64,000 bases of DNA from Methanoplanus endosymbiosus (GTDB taxonomy: Archaea; Halobacteriota; Methanomicrobia; Methanomicrobiales; Methanomicrobiaceae), in NCBI RefSeq assembly GCF_024662215.1, contig NZ_CP096115.1:2404935-2468934 (forward strand). Reading direction: 5' to 3'. Below are positions 41,601 through 50,461 of this stretch, in pieces. Numbering within the stretch: position 1 is the stretch's first letter; the number at the start of each line of letters is the position of its first letter. The translations under genes and the position numbers were made by a program. The notes under the pieces are model-generated. The model did no database searches, was not told where the DNA came from, and worked only from the letters and a program-made list of their open reading frames with translations.

Positions 41601-41965
41601 TTGTTCCTGCCTGAAGCCAGGCATGGGACTATAAGGTTCTCAAAATCTGCTTCTACTGGAGCTGCAGGATTATCTTTTATTTCTCTGTTTATGACTTCAG
41701 GGCTGGTAACATTAACGCCAGCTGTAATAGATACGCAACCGGCTCCTGTAGGTTTAAACGTAGAATTAACAGTGCAGTTCATTTCAGCAGTACCGGTTGT
41801 AACAGCTCCGGCATCAGATGATTTTACACTGATATTTTCAGCGGTTACATTTCCCGGAATTCCATACTGGTCCTCAGTTACAGCCAATGCAGGCACCGCT
41901 GCAAAAGTCAGCATAATAATCACAGACAAAAAAAAGATATTTAAAACAGGTTTTTTGAATTTCAT
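38654..41965 (-). CDS. Giant secreted propeller-PKD-dockerin surface protein
   Basis: An 1103-residue paralogue of the neighbouring giant protein. A signal peptide (about residues 1-28, ending ALA) is followed by a beta-rich, threonine/asparagine-rich region of about 520 residues that I do not recognise, seven repeats of about 58 residues of the same CLGGSN...DDGDVSGNHG type, a PKD domain (WSWSFGDGETSTL) and two dockerin-like repeats (DFNHNGRVDIGDAA, DFNGNGAVDIGDAS). It lacks NHL repeats. Many N-X-S/T sites suggest glycosylation. The final PKD-dockerin part is nearly identical at DNA level to its neighbour. Partner cohesins would be encoded elsewhere. Confidence 0.88.
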   Translation of the reverse strand: MKFKKPVLNIFFLSVIIMLTFAAVPALAVTEDQYGIPGNVTAENISVKSSDAGAVTTGTAEMNCTVNSTFKPTGAGCVSITAGVNVTSPEVINREIKDNPAAPVEADFENLIVPCLASGRNNQTFNDLGFTLVGDLNSGDYVEINLSNLVTAGADFSVVDAARTNDTVVTNYAASAANLTVGIASNRVRVTVADGGFVNTSTSVTLGLRDKDGRADIVDVKAGSSGHYGINFTRSDSGSVDTAKGIIGGNILNGSATSLHNDDSGQAQNFRFTFDGDFAVNEKFEIIVKNSNIEYATDMEDDYEVANADAFVSDVISYAGANTTITLTSGDDIASGTEVTVRARYVNSSGTENEPVDVAVNRLDTNNGDEFRFNVGNFIVVSPSTATVGRDTVTVSFLEIENSNSLTFTLNAKISITGPFRVNLTDFTAPFGTMDGGTFVVNGNSSLDNLSVKISEPDGTKNNYTPVQGVPEKYQITKGAYDYIELSGAGVGGECFSLTFTGKVEDLTGSAPHDVTFVINDAEYICPIVSLDMTVGSNSANKDITLVMPDIHIPVDWQNCLGGSNDDGGYSISQTSEGGYIVTGYTYSDDGDVSGHHSGEDMWVVKLFENGTPEWQRCLGGSNDDIGKRIVQTSDGGYIVTGTTKSNDGNVSGNHGGEDMWVVKLDSGGNLVWQKCLGGSNNDKGKSIVQTSEGGYIVTGYTYSNDGDVSGNHGGEDMWVVKLDSGGNLVWQKCLGGSNNDKGKSIIQTSEGSYIITGHTYSNDGDVSGYHGDQDMWVVKLDSSGTLIWQKCLGGSNDDKGESIVQTSEGGYIVTGDTYSDDGDVSSNHGYEDMWVVKLDSGGILLWQKCLGGSSYDSGKSIAQTSEGGYIVTGTTESDDGDVFGKHNFSDMWVVKLSGAGTPVWQKCLGGSSYDSGKSIVQTSDGGFIVTGYTDSDDGDVSGNHGFDDMWVVKLPAVFGEEVLAAGFTVDQTNGTLPMTVKFSDLSTGNPVSWSWSFGDGETSTLQNPEHNYTSPGNYTVSLTVTDNAGSDTETKAEYVLVYPKGDFNHNGRVDIGDAAIVSYMVINKAPVDLKADFNGNGAVDIGDASKIAYYVAGKIPYL
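38671..39071. repeat. Near-identical 3' module (copy B)
   Basis: The counterpart of 34480-34880, same length, encoding PKD plus dockerin of the 1103-residue protein. Similarity falls off sharply on both sides, at TTCCGGCAAC on one end and just past GTAAAACCGGC on the other. Confidence 0.85.
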
Positions 41966-42001
41966 ATAATTTCTCCATATAATAATAATGATTTAAATTC
42001 T

Positions 42002-42045
42002 GACATTATAATATATTCAGAAAATCAACAGAATATATTAATGTC
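42002..42045. promoter_or_regulatory. Long inverted repeat in the promoter of the 1103-residue protein gene
   Basis: GACATTATAATATATT (42002-42017) and AATATATTAATGTC (42032-42045) are inverted copies apart from a 2-nt insertion, separated by 14 nt. The repeat lies 37-80 nt upstream of the ATG at 41965 and contains the best TATA-like element for it, so it could be an operator covering the promoter, or a hairpin. The rest of the 514-nt gap (41966-42479) is very AT-rich; a 99-codon minus-strand frame at 42061-42360 has biased composition and is not called. Confidence 0.4.
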
Positions 42046-42479
42046 ATACAACTCATTTGTTCAATATATGTACAAATGCTGATTATAGAATAATTTGGGA
42101 GAATAAAATAAGAAATATTCACGGCCCCAATTATATATGTTATATGTGGATATATTCAAACATATAATGGATCCCCAGCAATGATTTTTATTTACCGCCA
42201 TATGATATAATTGTTCCTTTTTGTCGGCACTGTCGGAAAATCCAGTGATGAACAGATAAAGCTTCTGGATTACATACCTTTTCAGCTGAATAAGCTGTGT
42301 AGCCTGTTTCATGTTTTCATATAACTGAAAAATCAGTGATGACTGATCATTTTTAAGCATAGATTACTTTATCATCTGATCTAAGCTGACATTGTCTGTT
42401 TCAGATATCATATCACTGAAAAATACGATTGTGCCGTTTACCATATATTATTATATCATATCCCGCTCTAACTCAGACT

Positions 42480-43163
42480 ATGCAAAAAGGACATATTGTG
42501 GCTATTGTGGTTGTAATTCTTGTAATCATAGCCGGAGGGTACATTATCCTGACAAAGTATCCGGATGCTGCCCGGTTTGGTTCACAGGCAGCTGATTCGG
42601 GTGCCTCCGGAAATCCTGTCAGTCCGGCAGGCACAAACACCGTTTACCAGAATTCTGCTGATGCTTCATCAGTGTCCGGCAATACCAATAATGGGGTAGT
42701 TCCGGCAGTAACAGGCTATACAACTCCCTGTTATGTGTATGCCGGAGAGGTGGCCGGAACACCATCGATGATTAAGCAGATGGATCTCTTCGGTGAGCCT
42801 GTTGACTGGGACGCAGAACCGGGAAATGATGGAATTGTCATTCACTTTACCTTCTATGATGAATATGGCAGAAAGGTCATCTTCAGCGGTTCGTCAATCA
42901 GGGCTGAAGTGACTGCATACACTCCGCTGTTTGATAAACTCCAGCGTTCGGTAAGTCCGAGAAAAGTCCTGTACAGGGGATATGCAACAATAACATCATC
43001 TGATGAAGGCAGTGACAATCCTTTAAGCGGTCTTAGGATTCCATATAATGAACTTAACACCGGAGAGTATGACCTTGGAATCGGCCAGATTAAGGTGAAG
43101 GTGAATATGCCAACCGGAGGAGAGATTACAACGGAAGAGACTTATCTTTATACGAAAAAATAA
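42480..43163 (+). CDS. Membrane-anchored protein with extracellular beta domain
   Basis: Start chosen at the ATG 42480 (227 residues); the longer frame would add an unlikely N-terminus. A single transmembrane helix (about residues 4-24, IVAIVVVILVIIAGGYIIL) is followed by a Ser/Gly/Asn-rich linker and a C-terminal domain of about 130 residues that looks immunoglobulin-like (PGNDGIVIHFTFYDEYGRKV, SGSSIRAEVTAYTPLFDKL). Topology suggests it is anchored with its domain outside. The yjbQ gene begins 8 nt after its stop, so they may share a transcript. No family recognised. Confidence 0.7.
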   Translation: MQKGHIVAIVVVILVIIAGGYIILTKYPDAARFGSQAADSGASGNPVSPAGTNTVYQNSADASSVSGNTNNGVVPAVTGYTTPCYVYAGEVAGTPSMIKQMDLFGEPVDWDAEPGNDGIVIHFTFYDEYGRKVIFSGSSIRAEVTAYTPLFDKLQRSVSPRKVLYRGYATITSSDEGSDNPLSGLRIPYNELNTGEYDLGIGQIKVKVNMPTGGEITTEETYLYTKK

Positions 43164-43171
43164 CTCTTTTT

Positions 43172-43615
43172 ATGGAGCACTATATCCTGAATATCGAGAC
43201 CGCAGGTGAGGGTGACATAATTGATATCACTCCGGATGTGCAAAAACTGCTCTCTGAGAGCAGACTTTCGGATGGCATTGTAAACATCTTCTGTGAAGGC
43301 TCAACGGCCGCTATAACAACAATAGAGTACGAGCCCGGAGTCCTTGAAGACCTGAACAGGGCACTCAATGTAATCGCCCCGGCTGATGCTGAATATAAAC
43401 ACGATCTCGCATGGGGTGACGGCAACGGCAGATCGCACGTCCGGGCGGCAATAATCGGTCCGTCACTGACAGTGCCTTTCAGGGATAAGAGTCTTCTCCT
43501 CGGCACATGGCAGCAGATTGTTCTCCTTGAACTTGATGTCAGAAATAAGCGGTCAAGAAAAGTCCACTGTACTCTCTTAGGAGATTTAGGTTCTCTCTTT
43601 AGAAATTCAGTATAA
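43172..43615 (+). CDS. YjbQ family protein (UPF0047)
   Basis: A 147-residue protein of the YjbQ/UPF0047 family, for which weak thiamine-phosphate synthase activity is reported in bacteria. Conserved parts are IVNIFCEGSTAAITTIEYEP, the histidine-rich YKHDLAWGDGNGRSHVRAAI (about residues 69-88) and the C-terminal LLLGTWQQIVLLELD. The three histidine/acid sites form the probable metal and catalytic centre. It is the last gene before a 153-nt convergent gap. Confidence 0.9.
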   Translation: MEHYILNIETAGEGDIIDITPDVQKLLSESRLSDGIVNIFCEGSTAAITTIEYEPGVLEDLNRALNVIAPADAEYKHDLAWGDGNGRSHVRAAIIGPSLTVPFRDKSLLLGTWQQIVLLELDVRNKRSRKVHCTLLGDLGSLFRNSV

Positions 43616-43768
43616 AAGTCAGCAAAAATTTCAGATCTGCATTTTTGATCTTATACTTTTTATTTTCCGGATCTTTTGGTTAAATCGCCTTAATGGAGGA
43701 TATATCCATATTCGTGGCTCTTAACTTTATATCCGGATTGAAAAATGTATTGTTTTATTGATGATTAT

Positions 43769-44032
43769 TCAGTCAAGCGGTACTGTCTCAAGCTGTGATA
43801 CCAGTCCCCAGATTCTTGTTCTTGCATGAACAGGCATATTAGGGTCGTTTGAGATCTCATCGATCATTGAAATTGCTGTTGCAGCGCGAAGGCCGAGAGT
43901 CTGTTTCTCATTGGTAAGGACTTTTTTTGTCTCGTCTGCAACCTTTCTGATGTTTCTTGGGATTGTTGAATCCTCTGTTATCTGCTGGAGCATCATTACG
44001 CAGTTACTTATGATTTTTTCAGGTTCTGCCAT
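43769..44032 (-). CDS. UPF0147 family protein
   Basis: A helical 87-residue protein of the archaea-wide UPF0147 family ([40 protein letters not shown]). Function unknown. It is a single gene, divergent from the zinc-ribbon protein at 44098 across 65 nt that hold an AT-rich promoter region for both. Confidence 0.9.
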   Translation of the reverse strand: MAEPEKIISNCVMMLQQITEDSTIPRNIRKVADETKKVLTNEKQTLGLRAATAISMIDEISNDPNMPVHARTRIWGLVSQLETVPLD

Positions 44033-44097
44033 ATTATATCACCATCTTATTATTAATTGGTGGTTGAGCATATATAAGATGTAGAGATGGTGCATAA

Positions 44098-44565
44098 ATG
44101 AGAAAGCCTGAGGATATTATGGCCGATTACCTTTTGAAAGGTGGTAAAATGCTTGAAAAGACATGCTCTGTCTGTGGTTCGCCTCTTTTTATTGTTAAAG
44201 GGGAGACGTTATGTGTAGTCTGTGCGGAAAATCCGCCTGTTGCAGCAGAGCCTCCTGTTGTTCATGAATCTGCAAAGAAAAGTGAGATTGCCAATAATGA
44301 CAGTGAATATAGTAATGGGTGCATAAGCGCGCCCGATGCCTCTTCCTACGTCAGAAATTCCGTCAGATCTTCTGCCGGAAACATGGCTGAAAATATTCCG
44401 GAAGTGAAAGATTTCCACCCGGATTCTCTGTATCTTGATATTGAGGATACAATAAAGGACTTATGTGAACGAATCAGGGATACTGCAAACCCCGGTGACT
44501 GTCTTACTTATATGAGATGTATTAAGACCGGAACAGGTGCGCTGAACGAACTGAAAAAGAGATAG
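44098..44565 (+). CDS. Sjogren's syndrome/scleroderma autoantigen 1 (p27) family zinc protein
   Basis: A 155-residue protein. The N-terminal MADYLLKGGKMLEKTCSVCG and CVVCAEN form a zinc ribbon (about residues 9-42) typical of the autoantigen p27/ZNRD2-like family found in archaea and eukaryotes. A low-complexity middle and a helical C-terminus (DIEDTIKDLCERIRDTANPG) follow. The function in archaea is unknown. It is convergent with hef. Confidence 0.85.
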   Translation: MRKPEDIMADYLLKGGKMLEKTCSVCGSPLFIVKGETLCVVCAENPPVAAEPPVVHESAKKSEIANNDSEYSNGCISAPDASSYVRNSVRSSAGNMAENIPEVKDFHPDSLYLDIEDTIKDLCERIRDTANPGDCLTYMRCIKTGTGALNELKKR

Positions 44566-44608
44566 TTTTTTTGGCCGGATTATTGCATTGCGGCAGTAAT
44601 ATTCCGGT

Positions 44609-46942
44609 TTAATACCTGTTTTTTGATATGTCAAGTATTGACCTGGCAATCTTTTCGCCGATACCTGGAACACTTTCCAGCTCGTCCTCTTCGGCATTGA
44701 GGATATTCTGAATTGTGCCAAACTTCTCCAACAGTGCTCTTGCATTTTTAAGGCCGACTCCCGGAAATGAAGATATGATATATTCCTGGTTCTCCCTTTT
44801 TGACCTATACGCCTTCTGCTGGTGTGCACTGCGGTGGTATGATGTATTGCTGCCTGCCTCCCTTGATGCCATGACATAGAGCATCTCTGCTGTGTCGGAT
44901 GAATTTTCGGTTCTGAGGACTGATACACCCATGCCGATGGTTATAGCCGAAAGTGCGCCTCTTATTGCATTCGGATTGATATTTCTCTGTGAGTAGAGGT
45001 TCTCACCCTCAATTATCAGAACTGGCTTTGTCACTTCCTCTGACATCTTTCTGACCTGCCCTATAAGGTCCCTTTCAACGAGTGTATCGACAAAATCCCT
45101 TGCTGTCTTTCTCTCAACGAGTATTTTATCTCCTATTTTATAGTCCCCGTATTCAAGCCTTTCAATGGTGAGGGATGCACCTTTCTTATAGAGATTTTCA
45201 ACTACTGCTGATGATGTCTCTCTGTCATCCGCAATTATGACCGGGCCGGAGGTTGTGGGTGGAAAGTTCTCAAATGAGGTCTGCCCTGCTGCCTGGACAG
45301 CTTCACTGTCAGTCATCTGATCTCTTGGAGTTCCTGCATCTCCTGTGCTGCCTTCACCGGCAAAGTTCAGAAGGCTGCCCTGTATCTCAGGTTTTCTGCC
45401 TATATTCTCCTTCAGAAGAGATATCCCCTTCTTCATCGACTTCTCTCTTGAGCCGCTTATGTACCGGAATGTCTCATCGGTTGTGCCTTTGGTTATCAGG
45501 ACAATTATCTTTCCGCTTCCGTGCCGCCCCGTTCTGCCTTTCCTCTGTATGCTTCTGATCTCAGAGGGTACTGCCTCGTAGAATATGACAAGGTCGGTTG
45601 AGGGTACATCAAGCCCTTCCTCACCGACAGATGTTGCCACAAGCACCTTAAACTCTCCTTCCTTAAATTTGCATAATGTCTCGATCTGCTTCTTCTGTGA
45701 CAGTCCCTTCTCACTGTCCCTTGAAGCCTGACCGATAAATCGTGCACATTCAAAGCCTTCCTTATTGAGTCTTTCAGAGAGGAGGTTTACAGTGTCACGG
45801 AAGTTGGCAAATACGAGTATTCTGCTCTCCGGATATTTTTCCAGCTGTGCCTTCACTATCTCAGAGACCATGTCCGGTTTGGGGTGGATCTCCTCCTTCC
45901 ACCCGTCTGACTCTGCAAGCAGATCCTGAAAGGTGTGGTCTGCTGCAAGCCTTTTTCCGGCTTTGCTCCCGGAGGGTGAGAATGCCTCTCCGGCAAGTTT
46001 GTTCAGGTAACCTCTTAGAATTGTGCTGCCCTGTGACTCCCCAAGGGTTATGGCATGCCTGATCTTCATAATTTCGGCATGGATGGATGCTGCAAGGAAT
46101 GCGTCAGGCTCTCTCTTCTGGATATTCCTCTGAACCTGGGCATTGATGCCGTTTAACTCCTTCATCGAGAGCTTATCCGGGCGGGGGACAGTGTAGCCCA
46201 TATCTGATAGTGTATTCAGCCTCTCTTCAAGGATGGATTTGAGCATGCCAACAGACTCTCCAAGCTCTTCCGGAAGTTCAACATTTACATATTCAACTTC
46301 TCTTTCATGGATGTAGGGTTTAACATCCGGATCATCTTCCGTTCTGCTCTCGACAATTTTTATGGAGAGATTTTCACAGACTTCGTGAACTTTCTCCTCT
46401 TTGCTTCCCGGAGATGCGGTCATTGCAAGAATCAGGGGATTTTTTCCGGTCTGCATATAATCTTCCGCAATGAAGGCATAGGCATAGTTTCCGACTGCCC
46501 TGTGGCATTCATCCACTATCAGAAGGGTTACGTCCTTCAGTGAGTATCTGCCGGCTATTATATCATTTTTTATGACCTGCGGGGTTGCAAGGATAACCCT
46601 TGACTTCTCCCACATCTCCTGCCTCTGCGAGGTTTTTGTCTCACCTGTGAAGAATGCAAATCCGGAGAATTCATCGTCCGGATCTTCAGGTTCGATCAAA
46701 AGATCGGTGAACATTCTTCTGTGCTGATCGACAAGCGGTTTTGTCGGTGCCATCATCAGCATCTTTCCGCCCGCAGTCTTAAGCCTTGATGCGGTTGTTA
46801 GAAGGGCCACAGCTGTCTTTCCAAGCCCTGTAGGAAGGACAACCATGGTGTTGCCCTCCAGTGCATGCACGGCTATTGATAACTGGTATCTTCTCTCCTC
46901 AAGTGAGTCCGGTTTAATCAGCGGGTGGCTTATGTATTTCAT
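44609..46942 (-). CDS. hef: Hef helicase-nuclease (XPF/FANCM family)
   Basis: Hef processes stalled replication forks and branched DNA. The 777-residue protein has an SF2 helicase half with Walker A PTGLGKT (residues 37-43), DECH (about 141-144) and the motif VI segment QRKGRTGRHG (about 492-501). The nuclease half follows with the ERKTARDFVDTL signature (about residues 605-640) and two C-terminal helix-hairpin-helix motifs (FPGVGLKNARALLEKFG, VPGIGEKIARSILD). All domains are intact, as in Pyrococcus Hef. glyS is upstream, 9 nt away, so the two are probably co-transcribed. Confidence 0.95.
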   Translation of the reverse strand: MKYISHPLIKPDSLEERRYQLSIAVHALEGNTMVVLPTGLGKTAVALLTTASRLKTAGGKMLMMAPTKPLVDQHRRMFTDLLIEPEDPDDEFSGFAFFTGETKTSQRQEMWEKSRVILATPQVIKNDIIAGRYSLKDVTLLIVDECHRAVGNYAYAFIAEDYMQTGKNPLILAMTASPGSKEEKVHEVCENLSIKIVESRTEDDPDVKPYIHEREVEYVNVELPEELGESVGMLKSILEERLNTLSDMGYTVPRPDKLSMKELNGINAQVQRNIQKREPDAFLAASIHAEIMKIRHAITLGESQGSTILRGYLNKLAGEAFSPSGSKAGKRLAADHTFQDLLAESDGWKEEIHPKPDMVSEIVKAQLEKYPESRILVFANFRDTVNLLSERLNKEGFECARFIGQASRDSEKGLSQKKQIETLCKFKEGEFKVLVATSVGEEGLDVPSTDLVIFYEAVPSEIRSIQRKGRTGRHGSGKIIVLITKGTTDETFRYISGSREKSMKKGISLLKENIGRKPEIQGSLLNFAGEGSTGDAGTPRDQMTDSEAVQAAGQTSFENFPPTTSGPVIIADDRETSSAVVENLYKKGASLTIERLEYGDYKIGDKILVERKTARDFVDTLVERDLIGQVRKMSEEVTKPVLIIEGENLYSQRNINPNAIRGALSAITIGMGVSVLRTENSSDTAEMLYVMASREAGSNTSYHRSAHQQKAYRSKRENQEYIISSFPGVGLKNARALLEKFGTIQNILNAEEDELESVPGIGEKIARSILDISKNRY

Positions 46943-46951
46943 CTGGTATCA

Positions 46952-48673
46952 TCACTCGCAGAGTGATTCAAATTTAATTCTGCCTTTGATTAGAGAGTAT
47001 AATATTGCCGGAACCTCTTTTGCGGGGACTCTTGCCTGTTTCATTGAGTCCCTGTCTCTGAGGGTTACTGTGCCGTCTTCCTTTGTGTCGTAATCCACAG
47101 TTACGGCAAATGGAGTGCCTACCTCGTCCTGCCTTCTGTAACGCCTTCCGATTGCGCCATTGTCATCATACTGGGCAAGTATGCCCTCATCGAGAAGTTC
47201 TTTTTCGATATCCTTTGCAATCTCATCAAGCCCGTCCCTGGTCATGAGTGGCAGGACTGCGACCTGCACTGGTGCAATTTTTGGAGGGAAATGGAGGACA
47301 CGCCTGACTTCTCCGTCAACATCCTCTTCCTCGTAGGCATGTTCAAGTACAGAGTAGATTACCCTGTCAATGCCGTAGGATGGTTCTATTACATGCGGCA
47401 TGACATATTCACCGCGGATCTCAACCTCCTCCTCGACAAGTTCATACATATCTTTGGGGACAAAATACTCCTCGCCGTCTATGACAACTTTTGCACCGTC
47501 CCCGTCAGGCACTGCCTCTGCAAGGGCTTCTGAGACTGCCTTTGCCTTGCCTCTGAATAAAGGCCCAAGCCGTCCCATATCTGCCTTTACCCTCTTCTGC
47601 ATAACTTTTTTCGGCGTTTCGTATGGTATGAATACAGTGAATGTCTCATTGCTCTGTGAAGCGTGGGCACGCAGGTCATAGTCTGTCCGGTCGGCAATAC
47701 CTACGGTTTCAACCCATCCAAACCTCTCTGAGAATACTTCTGCATCCCAGCAGTCGGTTGCATAGTGTGCTCTCTCGTCCGGAAGGTGCTGTCTGAACCT
47801 GACCTTATCCGGTTTTGCACCGCAGGATATGAGGAAGTCGTATGTGAGTGCGATGTAATATGCCACATATTCGTTTGCGACAATTCCTTCCTTTACAGCA
47901 TCGGCCATTCCTGTAATGGCAGCTTCCTGATCATTCTCCTGCTGCTCTATCCCTCTTAAAGGGACTTTCATATCTGCATATCTGGAGAACTGGGGGTGAT
48001 CCTTCTTATCCGGATGAACGAATATCTCGGCTTCTGCCTGTGTGAACTCCCTTAACCTTATCATTCCCTGCCTGGGAGATATCTCGTTTCTGTATGACTT
48101 TCCGATCTGGACTGCACCAAATGGCAGTTTGTCCCTGTAAAATCTCAGTAGGCGGTTGAAGTCCGTAAATATGCCCTGGGCTGTCTCCGGGCGCATGTAT
48201 CCTGTTCTCTGTGAACCCGGTCCGATGTTTGTCTGAAACATCAGGTTGAAGTGATAGACTTCTGAACCTGCGAACTTCTCACCGCATGAGGGGCATGGCA
48301 GATCTCTTAAGATCTCTGTCAGTTCTTCTATGGGCTTTGTCTCTGCATTGCTTACGCCGTTTGCTTCTGCAACATGGTCAGCCCTGTGATATTCATTGCA
48401 TGACGGGCACTGCACCATCTTGTCTGCAAATCCCTTTACATGCCCTGATGCGATATATATCGATTCTTCGCCGATTGTGGGGCATTCGATCTCGAAGTAG
48501 CCTTCCCGGATGACATAAAAATCACGCCAGACATTTTCCACTTTTCTCTTCATCATTGCGCCGAGAGGGCCGTAGTCTATAAATCCGGCCACTGATCCGT
48601 AACATTCGGATGTTGGCCATACAAATCCACGCCTCTTTGCAAGTTCCATTATTTTGTCATAAATGTCGGGCAT
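46952..48673 (-). CDS. glyS: Glycyl-tRNA synthetase, archaeal/eukaryotic type
   Basis: The class II alpha2-type glycyl-tRNA synthetase (573 residues). Class II motifs include the start region YGSVAGFIDYGPLGAMMKR, motif 2 (FGAVQIGKSYRNEISPRQGM, about 185-205), and motif 3 region IEPSYGIDRVIYSVLEHAY (about 420). A zinc-like pair CPSCNEYH/CPSCGEKF lies in the insertion at about 88-140. The C-terminal anticodon-binding domain is complete (VAVLPLMTRDGLDEIA). Residues match the family throughout. hef follows 9 nt downstream. Confidence 0.96.
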   Translation of the reverse strand: MPDIYDKIMELAKRRGFVWPTSECYGSVAGFIDYGPLGAMMKRKVENVWRDFYVIREGYFEIECPTIGEESIYIASGHVKGFADKMVQCPSCNEYHRADHVAEANGVSNAETKPIEELTEILRDLPCPSCGEKFAGSEVYHFNLMFQTNIGPGSQRTGYMRPETAQGIFTDFNRLLRFYRDKLPFGAVQIGKSYRNEISPRQGMIRLREFTQAEAEIFVHPDKKDHPQFSRYADMKVPLRGIEQQENDQEAAITGMADAVKEGIVANEYVAYYIALTYDFLISCGAKPDKVRFRQHLPDERAHYATDCWDAEVFSERFGWVETVGIADRTDYDLRAHASQSNETFTVFIPYETPKKVMQKRVKADMGRLGPLFRGKAKAVSEALAEAVPDGDGAKVVIDGEEYFVPKDMYELVEEEVEIRGEYVMPHVIEPSYGIDRVIYSVLEHAYEEEDVDGEVRRVLHFPPKIAPVQVAVLPLMTRDGLDEIAKDIEKELLDEGILAQYDDNGAIGRRYRRQDEVGTPFAVTVDYDTKEDGTVTLRDRDSMKQARVPAKEVPAILYSLIKGRIKFESLCE

Positions 48674-48929
48674 ACTAAAATTACCTGATATGTTCTTAAT
48701 AATTCTGTCCGGGAATTATAAAACATATATTAAAGTGATGTGTCCGGATAAATAATTTATAATCCGGAAGATTTACTGTTGTCAGTCTCTTTTAATCAAC
48801 TGAATGGGAGATTTTCCTGTTGATTGTCTGTTCAGATTTAATTCTTCTCCTGTTGTCATGTTTATGTCAAATGAGAACTTATTTATGTGATTGGGATAAT
48901 TATACAGGTCTATCTGGTGTGGTAATAAC

Positions 48930-49565
48930 ATGGCAGCCGTCAGAAGAAAGAAAAAGACAAACTCTACAAACAGGAAGAAGGAGTTATTGGATTTATTTTC
49001 AAATATCTCCGGGAAAACTGAAATTGTAGAGCCTATGAAGAAGATTCATGGTACCTTGCGTGATAAAGACGCGATTGAGCGCGAAGTCGCTTTAATTATG
49101 CGTGAAATCCTTGATCAGGGTTTTTTCAAGACCAAACTGAAACCAAGGGACCTCGCCTGTCTTGTATGTGGGTACTATGAGGGACGCAACGACACCGAGA
49201 TTGCACGTGATCTTGGGGATGAAAAACTCTCTAAAACTGTGGCCCGTGCCAGAGTGAGACTAAAACTATTCCGCGATCTTGATTTCAAGATGCCTTTTGA
49301 GAGGGCCAAAATGGAAGTGCTTCTCGAATCCGGGCAGACGATGAAGGATATAAGTGCAGAGCTTGGCATCAGCCCGTCAACACTTCGTGAATACAGGCAT
49401 GTCATTGAACAGGAGAAGGATATTACTCTTGATCCATTCCTTGAGAGGATTAAGGATGTGATGGAGGATCGTGATCTTACTGAGTCAATGACCGGAGGAC
49501 TTGCAAATGACGGACTTGCGGACGCTATAGACAGGACTGAAGCTGAACTGGCTGATATATCCTGA
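48930..49565 (+). CDS. Sigma-70-region-4-like HTH protein (conditioned medium-induced protein 4-like)
   Basis: A 211-residue predicted DNA-binding protein. A basic N-terminus (about 1-20) is followed by two helix-turn-helix segments: YYEGRNDTEIARDLGDEKLS (about 88-107) and GQTMKDISAELGISPSTLRE (about 135-154). The overall architecture resembles, from memory, the haloarchaeal conditioned medium-induced protein 4. The gene is monocistronic and divergent from glyS-hef over 256 nt, an AT-rich gap with nothing else seen. Target genes unknown. Confidence 0.65.
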   Translation: MAAVRRKKKTNSTNRKKELLDLFSNISGKTEIVEPMKKIHGTLRDKDAIEREVALIMREILDQGFFKTKLKPRDLACLVCGYYEGRNDTEIARDLGDEKLSKTVARARVRLKLFRDLDFKMPFERAKMEVLLESGQTMKDISAELGISPSTLREYRHVIEQEKDITLDPFLERIKDVMEDRDLTESMTGGLANDGLADAIDRTEAELADIS

Positions 49566-49654
49566 TATTTTTTTAAATTATTCTTAAGCTGTTTTTTTTG
49601 CTCCGGAAGTTTCTGCGGGCAAGGTTATTATTGAGAAAGACTGATCTTATCTGT

Positions 49655-50329
49655 ATGAAGATCAAGTGGCTTGGCCATTCGTGCTTTTATCTTGAAGGCA
49701 CAAAGAAGATTTTGATAGATCCTTTTATGCCGTATGGTGATTTCGGCTGTAAGCCGGATATTGTGGCAGTGACTCACGGGCATGATGACCATCTTGGCGA
49801 GGCGCTTTCCTTAAATAAGCTGACAGTCTGCCCGAATGAGCTTGCTAAATATCTCTCTGCACGCGGGCTTGAGACAGAACCGATGAACATAGGAGGCTCA
49901 ATTGAGGTTCTGGGTATCCGGTTTACAATGGTTCCGGCACTTCACTCGTCATGGTTTGAGATGGGCGGTGAGGGTGCATACGGCGGGCCTGCATCAGGTT
50001 TTGTTATTGAGGTGGACGGAGTGAGGGTCTATCATGCCGGAGATACAGGGTTGTTTTCGGATATGAAGCTGATTCATGATCTCTATCACCCGGATGTTGC
50101 TCTGCTTCCTATTGGTGACCGGTTTACTATGGGGCCAACAGAAGCTATGATGGCGGCTGAGTTTGTTGGTGCACCGCTTGTAATTCCGATGCACTACAAT
50201 ACTTTCCCACTGATTGAGCAGGATGCAGAAGAGTTTAAGAGGACTATTGAGACGGTTACCAATATGAAGGTCTGTGTCATGATGCCCGGAGATGAGATTG
50301 GTCCGGCTGCTTACCTGGATAAAGACTGA
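49655..50329 (+). CDS. UPF0173 metal-dependent hydrolase
   Basis: A metallo-beta-lactamase-fold hydrolase of 224 residues from the ATG at 49655; the open frame extends 19 codons upstream but the conserved N-terminus MKIKWLGHSCFYLEG fixes the start. Metal ligands are visible in THGHDDHLGEA (about 54-64), a VYHAGDTGLFSD segment (about 126) and IPMHYNTFPLIEQ (near residue 181). The family has no firm physiological substrate. It is the last core gene before the accessory region. Confidence 0.92.
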   Translation: MKIKWLGHSCFYLEGTKKILIDPFMPYGDFGCKPDIVAVTHGHDDHLGEALSLNKLTVCPNELAKYLSARGLETEPMNIGGSIEVLGIRFTMVPALHSSWFEMGGEGAYGGPASGFVIEVDGVRVYHAGDTGLFSDMKLIHDLYHPDVALLPIGDRFTMGPTEAMMAAEFVGAPLVIPMHYNTFPLIEQDAEEFKRTIETVTNMKVCVMMPGDEIGPAAYLDKD

Positions 50330-50461
50330 ATTGTGGTTTGGGTGTAGTTTTTTCCCGGATAATGTGAACTTTTGATCTGCTGTGCCGGATAATATTCCGG
50401 TAATGGCGGGAGGTATGAAATTGCCAATGGGATGAGTTGCAGGAATTCATCCTGTTTCAAT

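Noticed and set aside
34463..41965. Regular repeats that might suggest a CRISPR array
   Set aside because: The 138-nt and 174-nt periodic repeats are in-frame protein repeats (NHL and CLGGSN type) with coding-like variation, not identical short repeats with unique spacers.
42061..42360. 99-codon minus-strand ORF
   Set aside because: Very AT-rich, aromatic/asparagine-biased composition, no ribosome site, no family resemblance.
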